Below, piece by piece: positions 61,936 through 64,000 of a stretch of DNA of 64,000 bases. The stretch's first letter is position 1. Each line of letters opens with the position of its first letter. The DNA lies in contig CM032659.1 of the NCBI GenBank assembly GCA_019095985.1, forward strand, positions 23,642,385 through 23,706,384. Reading direction: 5' to 3'. This stretch comes from Streblospio benedicti. Its lineage: Eukaryota; Annelida; Polychaeta; Spionida; Spionidae. The notes under the pieces were generated by a model. The model made no database searches, was not told the DNA's origin, and saw nothing but the letters and a program-made list of their open reading frames with translations. The position numbers were made by a program, and so were the translations under genes.

Positions 61936-64000
61936 TATTGTGATATTGATATTGTGTCTATGTTTTTTTAAGTGCACTGTGTTACTATACCTCTAGTTTG
62001 GTATATGTCAGTCGATACAACATTAAAGTTACTGGATTACATCTAACATGCGGTGTGTACGCAGTTCAGTGGTATTAATGTACAAATGCTTGGTTGTCAT
62101 TGTACGGTCCATATCATATGATCATGTTGTATGTGTCAATAAGTATTACTCCCGTCTGACAGTCTATATACTGGACAAGTGGGTACATCGGTGTATTTGG
62201 TTGTAAGCAGTACACGAGTATAGGGTTTATGGCGGTGTTGTATAGTAGGCCATTATAGCAAGTCTCATATGAGTGTATGGACTTGTGAAACACCATTTGG
62301 ATATGAATAAAACTTCGCGCAGTTTAGTGAATTTATTTTTTGTCTCCGCGCCTTCTCAAGTCCGCTCTACAACACGCGTCTCATCGGCCACGGATGCGTA
62401 ACACTCACCACTTTACCCCGCTAACAATAGTTCAATGCTTGTTTCAATATTACTTTCAAGGTTAATGCACTGTTTAAATAACTTGTGAAAATGACTCAAT
62501 TTTGCCTATAAGTGTGCCTTTCACGAAGCCATTTTATGAAATTTTCAGTATTTCTTGTATAGTTTCAGTACAACAAAACATTCAAACTTGTTATAGACTA
62601 ATTTTGTATCTAATTCCGATCATTTTTGTTCAGATCTTTTCAATTCCCCACCATATTAAAGTACGCCTTCGAGAAAGCATTTTAAGCACATTATTCAACC
62701 CTTTGCTGGCGACGTTGTGCTCATTTTGCAATTGATTTAGTCTTCTGACTCCAAAGGCGTTGAGCAAGGCGTGCTACCACCATGATTATTCTGACGACCT
62801 GTACTACGAGGGTGAGTACACGATGACGCATGGTGGCCACGACCGCCATAGTTTTAGCACTGGTTAGATTCCAACAGCACCAGCTGAGGTCGGCCAACAA
62901 CATGGGAGTGTTCACAATTAACGTCAATCCTGAAGGGGGGGCTCAGCAAAAGTTAATGAAAGTTGAGGGGGGTGGCGTCAAATTCCATACAGTATATCTT
63001 GAATATTGGCTAGATTATATGGTTAACTGAGGGGTTAGGGGTTTGGGTGAGGAAGTCATGAAATTGACATCACCGGGATAATGACAGGGGCATGGGGGGC
63101 ATTTGGGGGCGGGTGACGAGCTGAGGAAAGTTAATGTGAGGGGGGCGGGGCGGGGGGGGCAGAAAGTTCCAAAATGTGGTTGATGTCAATTGTGAACGCT
63201 CCCGATCACCACTTTGACGAACAGTGCAAGGTCCTCCACACCCTGGTTGATTCGTTGCATCAGCCACCCTGTTCACTCCCATTAGCAGGGGTTCTCGGAC
63301 CACCCTGCACCGAATTCTCCCAGCGTTGTGTTGGGGGGAACATCTTGAATGAAGTTAATCGAAGCAGGTACAGGCCGGTGATGAACACTGAACGCTGATC
63401 TTTCAAACACCTCTAATCAGGACATGGTTGGGTGCTGTTAGAATTGGGGGGGGGGGCACTGTTAGAACAATGTTGGTGTTGGTGTTGTAGACACGTGCTA
63501 TGCAAAAATTGTTATTGAATAGTGGTGGTGGAATGTGGTTGACTGGGACAGTTGATATCAGGAAGAGGGCGGGTGATGTCAGAATGGGGAGTTGGCGTTG
63601 TGGTGGGTGTAGGTGGCCGAGGTGGCTGTTAGAACAGTGGTGAACGCTGGGCTGGGGGTGTTACAACAGTGCGGCAGCTGTATACCCCAGCTATGCAAGC
63701 AATATTTGTTGCTGAATAGTAGGCGAAGTGGGGTGAGGTAATGGGTGGTGTTCTCTTCAGAAATAGGGCATGATACTTGATTGGCCGCTATTCATTTTTC
63801 GTCCCAACGGGTATAAGCTAGTTGAAATTATTAGTATTACAGACAGATTTCTATGGTGGCCGAGAGTGACCGTCCTCTTGCGACAACCAGGACAGGTTGA
63901 TAACTGGGGTCTTGGCTCTCTCTTTTGCATATATTCACTGCATTTACGTATTTTCATTATGAAAGCATCGGCAGGTCCGTATCATGTTACTTGATATATT
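61936..64000. other. Non-coding G-rich end of the window
   Basis: No gene recognised. 62930-63770 on the + strand is G-rich and repetitive; segments at about 63455-63560 and 63655-63750 share CTATGCAA, TTGTT(A/G)(T/C)TGAATAGT and GTTA(G/C)AACA and look like diverged copies. Confidence 0.5.

Noticed and set aside
62721-63398. Several 65-77 codon frames in the G-rich end
   Set aside because: Low-complexity DNA, no recognisable motifs on either strand.

Overview
The window is animal genomic DNA: AT-rich, with GT-AG introns of several hundred bases to a few kb, short exons and many diverged repeats. Its gene content (alpha-type nicotinic receptor subunit, GT11 fucosyltransferase, modular astacin proteases, a C1q-like protein, a secreted LRR protein) together with Penelope-like retroelements fits a lophotrochozoan, most likely a mollusc. 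That placement is inference from family content, not from a marker gene.

Layout: (1) 1-2441 holds no recognisable gene. (2) 2442-6311 (+) carries the last six exons of a nicotinic acetylcholine receptor subunit; the 5' exons were not found. (3) 8726-10161 (-) is a complete two-exon alpha-1,2-fucosyltransferase-like gene. (4) 10.2-22.5 kb is a gene-poor stretch with a 330-bp hairpin, microsatellites and copies of a dispersed repeat built on the core GGTGGTCT. (5) 22.7-31.6 kb (+) and 44.5-33.9 kb (-) are two complete astacin metalloprotease genes in tail-to-tail orientation. Each has 11 coding exons with the same intron phases and the same domain order: signal segment, propeptide, astacin domain, EGF, CUB, Thr-rich linker, TSP1-like domain, short Cys-rich tail. 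They are an inverted duplicate pair. The second gene carries a MITE, a Penelope-like fragment, direct repeats, and a 100-N assembly gap flanked by two copies of its exon 7 region. (6) 45.7-50.6 kb is a nest of mobile DNA: a foldback element whose inverted ends contain tandem repeats encloses a CR1/Jockey-like LINE fragment, itself interrupted by a Penelope-like element with a GIY-YIG domain. (7) 50.7-51.1 kb (+) is the last exon of a C1q-domain protein directly beside that nest. (8) 54.7-56.5 kb (-) is an intronless secreted leucine-rich-repeat gene with seven homogenised 47-residue repeat units. (9) 58.15-61.94 kb is a 3.8-kb inverted repeat (arms about 1.7 kb, spacer about 0.4 kb) with no recognisable gene. 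(10) 61.9-64 kb is G-rich repeat DNA.

Functionally, astacins, C1q-like, LRR and fucosyltransferase products would act in secretion, the extracellular matrix, mucus or innate recognition; the receptor subunit belongs to neural or epithelial signalling. No operon-like co-regulation is expected. The strongest observations are the conserved architecture of the astacin pair including an unassigned Cys-rich tail, the altered loop C of the receptor subunit, its tandemly repeated splice acceptor, and the two large inverted-repeat structures.
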